This document shows positions 43,724 through 54,899 of a stretch of 64,000 nt of DNA, one piece after another. The position numbers and the translations under genes were made by a program. The stretch is from Aquanectria penicillioides (Eukaryota > Ascomycota > Sordariomycetes > Hypocreales > Nectriaceae). The notes under the pieces were generated by a model. That model was not told where the DNA came from, searched no databases, and worked only from the letters and a program-made list of their open reading frames with translations. The DNA is taken from positions 749,001-813,000 of the forward strand of contig PYIU01000005.1 in NCBI GenBank assembly GCA_003415625.1, written 5' to 3'. Position 1 is the stretch's first letter; every line of letters begins with the position of its first letter.

Positions 43724-46700
43724 TGTGAATTGTTTGGGAGGAATTGTCGCGTGATGCCGCGCGGTAGGGAGGAGACGACGTGAGAAGCGAGTAGTCCAAA
43801 GCCAGAGGGAGAATTCAATGTCTTAAGAAAGCCTCCTTGACCGAGTGCTGGCGAGTGGCCGTAAGAATTGAAGGGTCGTGAGGTCTGGTGATGCACTTTC
43901 GCGTACACACCAAAATTGAGCATCTGAAGTTTCTGTCTTGAGGTCCGCTTACCTAATGCAATTGGACAGCGTGAGTGGGTTGCTTACATAACTCAGGCAC
44001 CACCAAGCAAGCATCACGTTTTGCATCACATGATCGATCACGAGACTTCTAATCTAAGGTTCCCTGTAGCTCGGGATCGGCGGCCCGATGACGTCGGTAG
44101 CCTGGGGTCGACCCACGTCTCCTTGCGAAGCGTGAGCCCCTCCGTGGCTTCTGGCAGCCCCTCTGTGGCTTTTGAATCACAAGTCCCTGGATGATGTCCA
44201 CATTCCAAGGGCGAGCGGACTGCTGAGGGCCCTTGTTTCAAGCTGGTCGTGCAGGGCGAGATCAGATCCCTTCCCGGGACTATGGAAACAAGCCGCGATG
44301 GACCCTTGGGAGGGCCCCTTTTCTTTTGTTCGGTGGCGAATTGATAAGGGGTTGAGCGTCAGGCCTATGACAAGCTTCGGGTGTACGAGCATGAATGAGG
44401 GGAAGTAGATCCAATCAAGCCCAGTGTCATGTCGCAGTTCATGGAGGTGTTTGCTGGTTGTTGGTAGCTTGAGGTCGTCGCTACGCAACACGGCCCAACG
44501 TGGTTTAAGCATGGAACCTTCCCCTCCTCCTCGTGCGCGGTCCTGGATCGAGGCGCGAGGATCCCGCCCGATTTGGGCGACTTTGAGCCATATGATGGTG
44601 GGTTCTTGTCATATCGTGCTACAACATGGCACGGCAATGCACGGCAAAAGTTGCGTGAAGGGGGGGCACTTCAGAGCCGGGAAGGCGTTCGTCACGAGGC
44701 CAAGTAGTGGCAGCGGGGTTATCACCAGGTTTTTTGTCGTGATGTCGAGGTGGCCAGATATCACAGTCTAGACGGGGAAGACGGAAGATAGATCAAGGAG
44801 AAAAGATCAGGCCCTTTGGGGGGCGAATGGTTTGGCCGGTTGGCTGATGCCTTATGACAAGACGAGAAGCGAGACAAGGGAGTGCTCGGGGTGCATGGAG
44901 CTCCGGAATCACATCAAACCCGCGACCGAGTTGTAAGTGGGTAGTCATCAGGCATAACAAGATGCGACCCGACCCTTGATCTCGAACCCGCCGATTGGGG
45001 CGTTAAGGAACCCCCATCCTATCACTTCCAATGATGAAATTTGCTCATGAGAAACCTCGCTCCATGCTCCTTGATATTCGTCAGGTTTTTATTTTTTTTT
45101 TAAATTTTTTTTTACACCTTGCCGCATGCATCCCACTGTCGTTTTGGGCTTGAAAGACAAAGATTAAAAAAAAAAAAAACTTGTTCCCGGGGTGTCCATG
45201 GTGCCTTACTTGCATGTACATCACACCTCACATACATACGGCACTGTACATGCAGCACAGCAATCAATGCATGGATGGGCTACTCCCCAGCACCGGCCAG
45301 GCACTGGACAGAATGGCATTGATGCTGGGCGCGGCCACAGCCTGGTGCGACACTGTAATTGCTCCTCTCCACAGACTGGCCTGGACGGAAGTGCCCCAGC
45401 CAACCAGCGCAGCAAGGGCGATGCAAAACACCAAGCAATACCCGAGTCGCGGGCGGTGGTTTAATTGTTGTTCGGGCGTCTCATTTTCGGGCGCGGAAGT
45501 TGGACGGGCCAGGCCTTGACTCTGGACTGGCATCCAAACATGGCTGGGTCGGCAACGCAACCAAAGGGACGAAAGGAAAGCCTAGAATAAAAGAAGCAAA
45601 GCATGGGGGCAAAAGGGGAGCCTACTTGGCGGGCTTTTTGCCATGCCGGCTGTCGTCCAGCCAGGCTGTCTCGTGCCCACCAAGATCGAGGTGGTGGTGG
45701 GCTTATGTGGTGAAGGGGGAACTTTGTTCGTAGCTTAATACCCGCTGGCCCCGTGCGCTGATCTTGACTTCTGCCCTGCATCTAGGCTTCGGGTTCGGGT
45801 TCAGGCGTCAACTTTGCTGTCCGAGCAAGCAAGCAAAGCTATCCGGCAAGGCAAGCCAAAGCGAGTTAGTAGGTAGGCAAGCAAGGAAGTACAAGCACGC
45901 CGCATCCGCATAAGCTTGGTGTCTCGCTCCGTTGCTCTGCTGCTCTCTGGCCTTCACCAGCCCGGCGCAACTCATCAGTCTCGTCTCGGGCTGAGCACTC
46001 AGCCAAAGAAAAGAAGATCTGCTGGTCGACCGGCGTTTCGGTCCCTTTTGCAGCCACACGAAGGCACATGAGAGACACACCATCGGGGCCTCTCACCTCT
46101 GCTGACGTTGAATCCCTCCACTCTCTTGTCTTCTTTTCCTTATCCCATCCAGTTGTTGTCTCCGAACTATTTCTCCGCCCCTTCCTTCCACTCCTTCCCC
46201 TTCCTTCCCCCCCTCTCCTCGTCACCCAACTCTCCCTTCTTCTCCAATCCCAAGGCGCTCGACGCGACTTTTGATCCTTCCAACTAAGCCGAGCCTTGCT
46301 TCGCCAACCCTGTCACGCAGTCGTCACAGCCAACACACCCACTTACGAATTCCCTCCCACACGCTGCCCCCCTTGACTTGGGATATTGCGTCTTCGCCTT
46401 TGTTTTTTTTTCCTCTTCCCTTTCAGAACATCTGCGGACAGCCCCCGCCAGTCACTCCTTTCTTTCGGCCCCCGTCGCCAACTCAGACGTCTTGCACGAC
46501 GCTTTCTGCGTCAAAACCCACACTCCTCGACTCTGGGTTTCCTCCCTTTCTCGCCTCACGCGCTACGACCCCGTCAGTTGCGTCACTTCAACCCTCAAAG
46601 TGGCCCCTCCACGAGGCCCCAGTCCAGAAAACCAGACGAGACGGCGGCAGAACGGACAACGGCACAGCCGTGATTAGTTGGTCTCTAATAACTAGCGCTG

Positions 46701-47115
46701 GCCGCAGCGGGTCTCTTGCAAGTTGGATCGGGAGCTACGGACGGTCGTGCAGCATTAGGTATGTGCTGTATTCAATATTTCCCACTGCAGGTTTCAATCT
46801 CCTCCCCCTTCCAAGGGCTGCAGCGAATGGCCGATCGTCATAGGCTGTTTCGCCGTCGCTGCACGGCCTGGTCGGTGATATTTTTATTTTTTGACCTCCC
46901 CCGCCAACCTTGCTTTTCTGCTCAGCTCAGCCTGTGTGTGGCCTTGGCTTCGTCCTGCTTCCATGCCAACTGCATTACGAGGGCACGGGTACTAACAACT
47001 TTTTTTTTCATCTCCAGACAACCACAAAAACCCCGGTTCCTTCTTCCACGTCTTCTCCCGTATTGAACTCAGTAGATACCACCATACTCTGTAATCATTC
47101 TCCCTCGACATCACC
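43724..47115. other. Long intergenic region with homopolymer runs and CT-rich leader
   Basis: No gene is supported in the first 2.3 kb. T-rich runs at about 45,088-45,114 and an A13 run near 45,167 lie between. From 46,110 to 46,500 the plus strand is CT-rich and GA-poor, the promoter or leader of the gene starting at 47116; several short upstream ATGs are present. Open frames of up to 190 codons here are composed of the same CT bias and are not called. Confidence 0.5.
46759..47017 (+). other. Predicted intron in the 5' leader of the Ser-rich protein gene
   Basis: GTATGT at 46759 and TTTTTTTTCATCTCCAG ending 47017, with ACTAAC about 25 bases before the acceptor, are near-ideal splice signals. 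They would remove 259 bases and leave 98 bases of leader before the ATG at 47116. Confidence 0.55.
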
Positions 47116-48285
47116 ATGAGTCTCGCCGAGCCTGCCAACGTCACCCCGAGCGGTCGATACACTGATGCCATCATGGCTGAGGAGCGGTTGAATAACTCGA
47201 CCCCACGCGCTACCGACTTCGTTGATGATGAAGAAAGCCAAACGGATGATGCCAAGAAGGACGGGAAAAGCAAGAAGCGCAGCCTGTTTGGCTTTGGCAA
47301 GAAAAAGACTCCCACCACCAAGAAGTCTATGGATAGTTCAAAATCTGATGCCCGATCGGAGTCGCCGCCAAAATCCAACGCCAACTCGGCAACCACCAGC
47401 CCGCCGACCTTGTCTCGGGATGCGTCGAAACTCTCCACCACTCAGTCTTCTACATGGGCGACCCAGGGTGATCAAGCATTCATCCTTCCTTCGTCGCCCA
47501 GCCGCGGATTCTCTGGCTCCCCCCGCCTCTCTTCGCCCGCCACTTCTCAAATCTTTGAGCGTGATGTTCAAGAAAGCAACATTTTGGGTCCCAACTCTCC
47601 TGCGATACCGACGCACATCCAAACCGAAAACCACATTCCTGCTGTTCTGGACGATGCTTCAGAGGCAATCACAAACGAAAAGCTAGACCCTGACTCGGTC
47701 GAAATTGTAACGCACAGCTCGCACCAGCCAGCTGCCGTCACAGTCACCGGGGCTCAAAACACCATAATGTCGTACGAACAGACAGCCAGTGAATGGGCTG
47801 CAGAGCTCGCTTCCTTTGCGGACCGGGAAGGTTTCTCGACTGACAACGCGTCCAACTACGGATCCCTCGACTCCTCCGATGTTCGCCGACTATCCTTCAT
47901 CTCGTTTGCCGATGTCGTACAAGCCGAGCATGGTCCTCATTCGGCTGTGCCTGGATCCCGCGACAGCATCCATCTGGTGGGACTTACCTCGCTCCCATCG
48001 GCAGTGAACCGATCTCCCTCACCCATTCGGTCACCCGTGTCAAGTCAAGGACCCGAAACCAGCCCACCCACAAGCAACCCGGGTAGCATGAAGGGCATCG
48101 AGCTCAGCCCGGCTAGGAAACCTCTGGGAAGTCCCACCAGCAACAACAACCTCAGCATCAATGTTCCGGGAAGCGACTTGAACATTGAGACAATGAGCCA
48201 AGCCTTGCGACGAACAGGCAGCACCGATCTCAGCAACGTCCGAAGTATCCCTACAAGCCCTACTGACGGTTCTGGCCCTCGATAA
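47116..48285 (+). CDS. Ser/Pro-rich, largely disordered fungal protein of unknown function
   Basis: An intronless 389-residue coding region. After MSLAEPANVTPSGRYTDAIM comes a highly charged stretch with KKDGKSKKRSLFGFGKKKTP, a likely nuclear or membrane-binding basic patch, then long Ser/Thr/Pro-rich disordered sequence with many SP sites suitable for proline-directed kinases. A more ordered piece, TASEWAAELASFADREGF, lies near residues 220-240 and is followed by RRLSFISFADVV; these two blocks are the best candidates for conserved interaction motifs. No enzyme domain, signal peptide or membrane helix is present. The leader appears spliced. The start has the context TCACCATGAG. Function is not assigned. 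Confidence 0.75.
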   Translation: MSLAEPANVTPSGRYTDAIMAEERLNNSTPRATDFVDDEESQTDDAKKDGKSKKRSLFGFGKKKTPTTKKSMDSSKSDARSESPPKSNANSATTSPPTLSRDASKLSTTQSSTWATQGDQAFILPSSPSRGFSGSPRLSSPATSQIFERDVQESNILGPNSPAIPTHIQTENHIPAVLDDASEAITNEKLDPDSVEIVTHSSHQPAAVTVTGAQNTIMSYEQTASEWAAELASFADREGFSTDNASNYGSLDSSDVRRLSFISFADVVQAEHGPHSAVPGSRDSIHLVGLTSLPSAVNRSPSPIRSPVSSQGPETSPPTSNPGSMKGIELSPARKPLGSPTSNNNLSINVPGSDLNIETMSQALRRTGSTDLSNVRSIPTSPTDGSGPR

Positions 48286-49108
48286 ATGGGTCACTTGCGT
48301 AGGAGATGGCGGGCGGAAAGCTGCAGGGGAAAGAATGACTACCACGCGGCAGAGAGAATATCTTTTTGATTGTTTGTTTTCACTTAACTTCGATTCGACG
48401 ACGATACCCCCTGGGGAAATATTTTGATAAGGGTTTGAGCACGGGGACAATGGAATCTGGCAAATGGGAGTTGGAAGACAAGTTTATCGGCGTCAAAGTT
48501 GCTTTACGCGTGCGCTACAGGGACTAAGCACAATTTATCGTTGTTGATTGTTTTGTTTTTTCTTTGCCTAGTTTCGGAAACTTGACTTATCTCGTTCGCC
48601 AATGGCGATATTTTTGTTTGGCTTTTCATCAATTGCTCTCTTGAAGTTTTCCTTGCAATCCCCTATTCTTCACTTCTCCGCCCCACCAGTCAAGCCCTCG
48701 TGGGACGTTCAGATGGCTCGGTTGATTGCGAGCTTTTTTTTTCTCTCTAAATAGTATTGTAAGTTGTGGGGGAGCACGGGCAAAGGCAAGACGGTCAAGA
48801 GGTGTGTGTGTGAGTTGTGACGCGCGTGTATATGATATCAGATCAGGGGCATCCCTTGCTGCAGAAATATAAGTACGAATACGTGTTCTCCATCTTCGAA
48901 GAAAATGCTCGGATCACATCACCATCAGGCCTCATGCGACGACGACGCATGAGGCATAGGCTAAGGGCAGCTGGCCCGGTCGGAGTCGGAGTCGGCGTCG
49001 ACGTGATAAAGCGGGCCACCGATGCCCAACGGAGGAGAGTGGAGAGTGGGACGGTCCAAAAATACTGAGAGCATGAAGTTGCGGCCAGGTACAGGTCACG
49101 GGGAGGAC

Positions 49109-49125
49109 TGTGTGTGTGTGTGTGT
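49109..49125. repeat. (TG)8 microsatellite
   Basis: Perfect dinucleotide run followed by T5. Intergenic. Confidence 0.9.
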
Positions 49126-50992
49126 TTTTGAGTGTTTTGTAAGCGGCGTCTGCTCCACAATGGGGTGAATCTGACAGACCGAGACTCGACGATTGTGGCT
49201 CAATTTCACACAAAAATATCCCCAAGCAAGGACAGTCTGACAGACACGTCTGCGAGATGGGATCCCTTGGACCACTGTCGCGGGTGGATCCCCCCGGCCG
49301 CGTGCTCGAATCCCCAGATGGCCCTTGGGCCTGAAGACCCTGAAGCTCCCGGGACTGGGATTTGAGTCGTAGGCGTTGCCGAGATTGGTGAGGGGAGCTG
49401 TCGCGCCGGGTCAGGCATAGCTTCTGCGCTTTGCAACTGATTGCCCGGGGCTACGGTGATTGTTAGTCAGGACACATTTGGTGTTGAACACACTAGACCC
49501 CAGGCCATTATGTGCGGTTCCTGGATTCTTATTTGCAGTACCCCGAATTGACTGAGATGAATCATGGACGACTGCGAGTATGGGGGGGCGGACGTCTAAG
49601 AGATGCAGGGCCCGGCGGACCGGGACTGGCCCCGGAAGGGGCAACGAGTGTTGAGTTTGATGGGCGGTGGCACCACGTGAGAAATGAGGATGCCAGAGGC
49701 AAGCAGTGGCAGCAGCAGCAGCACTGAAAACAGCAACATCTGTGATTATCAGCAGCTGGAGCTTGGACCTTGCGGCACGGGGTAGTCGTGGTGTTTCGAA
49801 TGGGTTTGAATCCTCGGCCTCTGCATACCAAAAGCGCCTAGATCAGTCGTTGTCGAGATGGTATCATCCCGGCGCAGTGGATGAGGGATGTGCGGTGTGA
49901 GTCCTCTACGCAAGGCCGCGCCGCATGGTAATTGCCCAGGAGCTTCCCCCACACGCGAGGCCCACGAATGAATGTTTAGGCTATGAATGGCACGGAGCGG
50001 GATCCCTGTTTTGGGAGGCCACCAAGAAGACCAGACGGAAACATTCTGGGTTCTATCGGGGAAGGGGTCGGCAGGCAGGGCATGGATATGGATGCGATGG
50101 TTGCTAAAAATGTTGGCCGTCTCTTCCAACGTCGTGTCGTGCGGTACGTAGCTGGCCTTCCCCCTCCTCCTGCCCTGCGGGACCTTGTTTATACCGCCCT
50201 GGCCTTCTGATAATACAGCTTCCATGCCGAAGCGGAACGTTGTCAAGCATGGTTGGCGGCCGGCTCGGTCCCCCTGGAACCTGGTCAGCCCCCCCCATGT
50301 CTCTCCAGACTGCAATATCACACACACTCAGATCCTTAGAATTCTGCAGACTGGGACCAAGTTCGGGCAAGAAATTTTTTGGAAACAAGAACAAAACTGA
50401 CACAGACATGAGGAAAGATGGGAAAAAGCAAGCTGTGACCCTCTAATAAAAAGCAAAACTAGGTCAGAAACAGCCCCTTCCCACTTGTGACCCCACCTTT
50501 CTTGAAAAGAGGGGTTTGTTTTTTCAGTCCTTGGGGCTATCGCCATGTATCAGAATGTATCGCAGGATGTACAGTGCATTACATCACTGTCCCGGCCAAG
50601 AGCAATAAATGCCAGATTGCAGGCGTTCGCACGGGGAGGCACGTGGAAGGCGGGACGGGCCTGTCCAGCACGAACAACATTAATGAGAGGATTTGTTCCA
50701 GGCCAACTCCAGGCCAACTCATTCTTGGTGGGAAAATACGCGATCCTACATCGGCCTCGCCAGAATGCAAATTTTGATCTTGGACTATCGATTCCTTTCT
50801 TTTTTGTGACATCTCCCTTTTGGCGTGCTGCTTTTTGCTTTTTGCCATCTTGTGACCCTGTTTCCCCTCTCCCCTCTCGCCCACCTCCCCTCCTTCATCA
50901 CGAGGCAAATAAGCGATGTGAGTGATCTCTGCCTAGTACCGTTGAGGCTTCCGAAAACGGCAAACAGCATCATCACACTAGGATTTCGTCTC

Positions 50993-51016
50993 TTTTTTTT
51001 TTTTTTTTTTTTTTTT
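50993..51016. repeat. T24 homopolymer
   Basis: Twenty-four consecutive T on the plus strand in a long intergenic region. Length in the assembly may be unreliable. Confidence 0.85.
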
Positions 51017-54000
51017 CCGTTACTACGTACCCCAGTCCGAAACTTCGACAGGCCCCCTTCAGCGACTTTGCGACGTCTTTGGTCCGGGTCCATGGTTTCG
51101 TTTGTTTTAATTTGTCCGAGCCTAGAAAACCCGCATCGGGTACCGCATCCAGTCGCGATCATTCTGCCGGCTGACATGAGGCTGGGAGACTGCGCAAAAG
51201 TGCAACATTGAGCATGCCGTCCATTGAGGGGACCTATGTATTCTCGGATACGACCTTGGCTGGCTGGATCCTTGATGAAAGATGAAAAGAAAAAAAAAGA
51301 ATAAGCAGTGAGATCGGTACCATCAATACTTACAGTAGATACAACAGTCAGAATGATCCAAGGGCACCTGGGCGGATGTTTATCTGCAGCTCCCTTCCTG
51401 GTTACCTGCTCATTTTTCTGAAGCGAGACGAGCAAGTGACAAAATCCCCATCTGGCTCGTTCCATCACAGTCGTTTCTGCTATTCGCCGCACCCCTTGGC
51501 TTTCGGAACATAGCTAGGCCGGGGAGTGGGGGAAGCGGCCTCTGACTAGGGGGAGGGCTGGCGGCTTGGGATAGAGTGAGCATCATGGGATTGATTGAAG
51601 ATCCCGCCTCTGGGGGCTTGGCTTAGCGGGATGACATTTTTGAGGCCATGTCAGAAACGGGCTTTGGTGTTGGCGACGGGGTCGCCAGTTAGCTCACGAT
51701 TGGCTAAGTGCATGCGAGCTTGCCATGGTAAGGCGTGCCCGAGTACGTAGTGGTTATGATGCTCGATCGGCTACTGTATGTAGGTATGTACGTCCCAAAC
51801 GGCTGTCCGTTGACCCCGGGCGGGTGTAGGATCACGCCAGATGCGCCAGCAGAAGGATGATAGAAGGAGCTGCAGCCTCGGTGATGATTTTCAGTTCCCT
51901 TCACACTACTATGGTATGCTCGCCTCCCTTCTTGCTCTTTCTTCAAACCATTGTTTTAATTATACCCGTTCCTTCAGGTCCCTCCGGGAACGGTCAGGCT
52001 GCGGTGTCTGCTTCAAGGCTGAACCATGAACCACACGACACGCCAGGCCTTAGCAAGCCAAGCTTGGTGCCCCGGCCCCAGGGACGTTGAGATTGGATCG
52101 CGCCCTGTCGGCTGGCCCTGTCCCCTGGCATGCGCTTTCTCATAGGAAACCCTCCTCGGTGCGCTTCCTGGCCGCCGGAGATGGTCTGTAGCAGAATCCA
52201 TCGTCGCACAGAGACAGGCCGGGTGGCGGGCGTTATGCTTGCCCCTGGGAGGACGGATGGGTCAAAGAATAGCGCTGGGGAAACATGCAAGCCCAGGTCA
52301 GGCCAAGGTCATGCAAGGAGCCTGGGCTTTGACAAAGAGGCTGGCCTCACATTGATGGTGCGGGAAGGTTTGGGAGGGCACCGGATACAATATTGGATGA
52401 GGCCGGGACGTCTTGCTTATCTGACCTGGGTTAAGACGGAGAAGCTCTGCCTTGCCTTGTCGTCAACAAGTTCAGGATCCTGTGCTAATCCCGTTCGGAA
52501 TCGATCCCCCCGTCCCCGTTGGGGTCAGTGACTGCGCTCGCTGCTACTGTACTCAATCGAGGGTTGGAAGTCTCACAGCATAATACATAGCTCCATCCAA
52601 AACTGAACTCGAGGAGGAAGCCTCGTTAGTGCAAGCCATGGCGCCCCGAGTCAAGCGGAGCTAACTCCGCCCATGCCTAGGGCAATATTCCGCCATTGCT
52701 GCTTCTCACGCAGTTATCTCTAGTACCTTAGATCAGGTGCCGCTAAATCGAGCCTTCAACTTAGCTCTCCATAAGCTTTGAGGCTTCTCAGGGCTCGTCA
52801 TACCGTGAGTAGAGGAGGGTCAGCCTACTATGCATGCCCCCCCCCACAGGACTCATCTTGGACCGAGGGAGGGGCCCATGGCATGAGAGGAAGCTCTCCA
52901 CCAAAAGTCACTCCCCTTCTCCACTTCCACTCCTCCGGGGTGCTGTCCTTGAAGTGAACATGACCTCGTAGTCAAATTACCCTTTGGTTGCTCCAAGGGC
53001 CGGAAGGCGGGATGGAAGGGTGGTATTTCTGATCAAACCCCTGCGGTTGATTGTTGCGACGGAGTCCTCGTCCCGGCCTCTCGCTGTGACGAACACGGTG
53101 CAAAGGCATTCCACCGGGGGAACAAAAAAATCCTTGTCATCGTGAACCAAGCCCGCGGCCAGTGCCCGCCACTGCTCAGCCCTTGAGGCTGCATTTCTGC
53201 ATCATCCCATCCAGACATTTTCATATGCAGCGTGTGGTGCTCTGATCGGCACAGACCTGGGTGGCCCCCTCCACCCTCAAGGCCGGTTTCGACCCAGGGA
53301 GCAGAGGGGAAAAAAAATCCCCGCCCGCAGCCCTTAGACAGGACGAAAGGGACGTCGATAATTAACCAGTAACAGGCTGTCGACGACAACGAACCCCTGT
53401 ACGTGGCAATGTGGGCGAGGAGGAACCTGTTTTGTATGTACTTACATATGTAGCGTGTTCTGTGCGTATGCTTTGTGTCCTGTGCTCTGCGTTCAAATGG
53501 ACGAACGAAGAAGCCGTGTGGAAGGGAATACGTGTCTGGGCGTATGCGCGCGCCGAACGAGAGTGGGAAAGAAAAACGATGGCCTCCTGCTGGTGCTGAC
53601 CAGCCTGTCGTGCAAGCCAGAACCTGGCTCCTTGCACCTGGCTCCCAGCAGTGTGAGTGCTAGCTCCTAGCAGCGCCCGGTCGACCTCCAAACAAGCAAC
53701 GAGATGAGGCCAATCGCATCTCGGACTGGCGCGTGGCCAAGCATGGCAAAGCCAGGGTCTTCACAATCCCGGCGGTGCGTGTGCCGTGTGCCGCAACGTA
53801 CATGATTATAATTGCCTTCCATTACCTACCTCAACTAGAACGGGAATTAGGTACCTTCCCTGTCTCGCCGCCTCTCATCTGCCTCTCCGCCTCGCCGTGC
53901 CAATCTGTGCGAATCATTACGGCCAAAGCCAAGGTAGCTCTCGGGCGCACTGGAGGCGAGGTACATGCATCCATTGCCCCCAAAAGGTGCCTAAGGTTCC

Positions 54001-54123
54001 CTCCATCCAAGGCACTTTATTATCGTGGGTTCTTCAGTGTGTCGCCACTTTCCCACTTTCCCACCTTCCCACTAGGCCTTCATCGGCTTCATCTGCTACC
54101 ACTCCACTGCACCTGCACTGGGG

Positions 54124-54216
54124 AAGGTACACATACCTACCTACCTAGGTAGTTGCCTGCTGTAGGTACCTAGCCCAGGTACCTACCTCTCCTTCCCTAC
54201 TACCTACCTAGTAGGT
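54124..54216. repeat. Cluster of TACCTACC/GGTAGGTA motifs
   Basis: Within 93 bases the tetranucleotide TACC or its complement occurs many times, including the palindromes CTACCTAGGTAG and GTACCTAGCCCAGGTAC. A matching GGTAGGTA cluster lies upstream of the cyclophilin gene at 61195-61243. Confidence 0.7.
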
Positions 54217-54899
54217 CGTGTCCGCGTCCTACACCGCACTCTTGCTCAACCTTCTTCAGCCTTCGTTCAGCCTTTCCCTTGCTCACGCACTCCCACTCAC
54301 ACTCACACTCACTCGCTCTCTTCTTCTCTTCTCCCACCATCCGTGAGCGCGCTTGTCTCTCCTGCAAGTCGCTCCCGCTGTGTCTCTTTGCTTCTTCCTT
54401 CAACCGTCAGTGTCATTGTCATTGCGCCCGTCATTTTTCGGCCCTGCAGATCGAGCATGCTGGGCTGCTGGTCCCGCCTACTCGCTCCAGCTCCAGCCAA
54501 CAAGTTCCTCCCGAGACTAAGCCATCCCCGCAGCCGCACTCGGTGATTGGGGGTTTTGGAACCTTCGACTCGACTTCGACTTCGATTCCATTTCCACCTC
54601 TCCCGTCCGACCGCCACCGACCACCGACCACCGACCATCCCAAGACACTCTGACACTCTGACACTCCAGGTCCCAGGCCTTCTTCGAACGACGACATCTC
54701 CACGAAAACGCCCGGCCACTCGAGACACCTGCGTATCGACGAATCACTTTTCTTCCTTGCTGGCATTTTCAGACCCTGAGGGACTCAGCAGGCCCCCGGG
54801 TGCCGCCACCTGCTGCTGTCCTCCCCCGGCCATCAATGCGGGACGACAGCGTGCATCTGCAGGTAGACAGACAATGGCCTAGGCGTGCCATCGCCTGAC

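Larger units (their letters stand above)
48286..54899. other. 6.6 kb intergenic region before the RasGAP gene
   Basis: No gene can be supported on either strand. The region holds a (TG)n run, a T24 run, a short C run near 52,841 and a cluster of TACCTACC motifs. Open frames such as the 235-codon one on the minus strand at 50785-51492 run through homopolymers and lack domains. The last 600 bases are CT-rich and CACTC-rich, the probable promoter and leader; a two-codon upstream frame (ATGGCCTAG) lies at 54873-54881. Noncoding RNA cannot be excluded. Confidence 0.5.

Noticed and set aside
49749..50327. 192-codon open frame on the minus strand
   Set aside because: No domain, no signal or membrane pattern, and competing open frames on the other strand over the same interval.
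50785..51492. 235-codon open frame on the minus strand
   Set aside because: It runs through a T24 homopolymer (poly-Lys) and other low-complexity sequence and has no domain.
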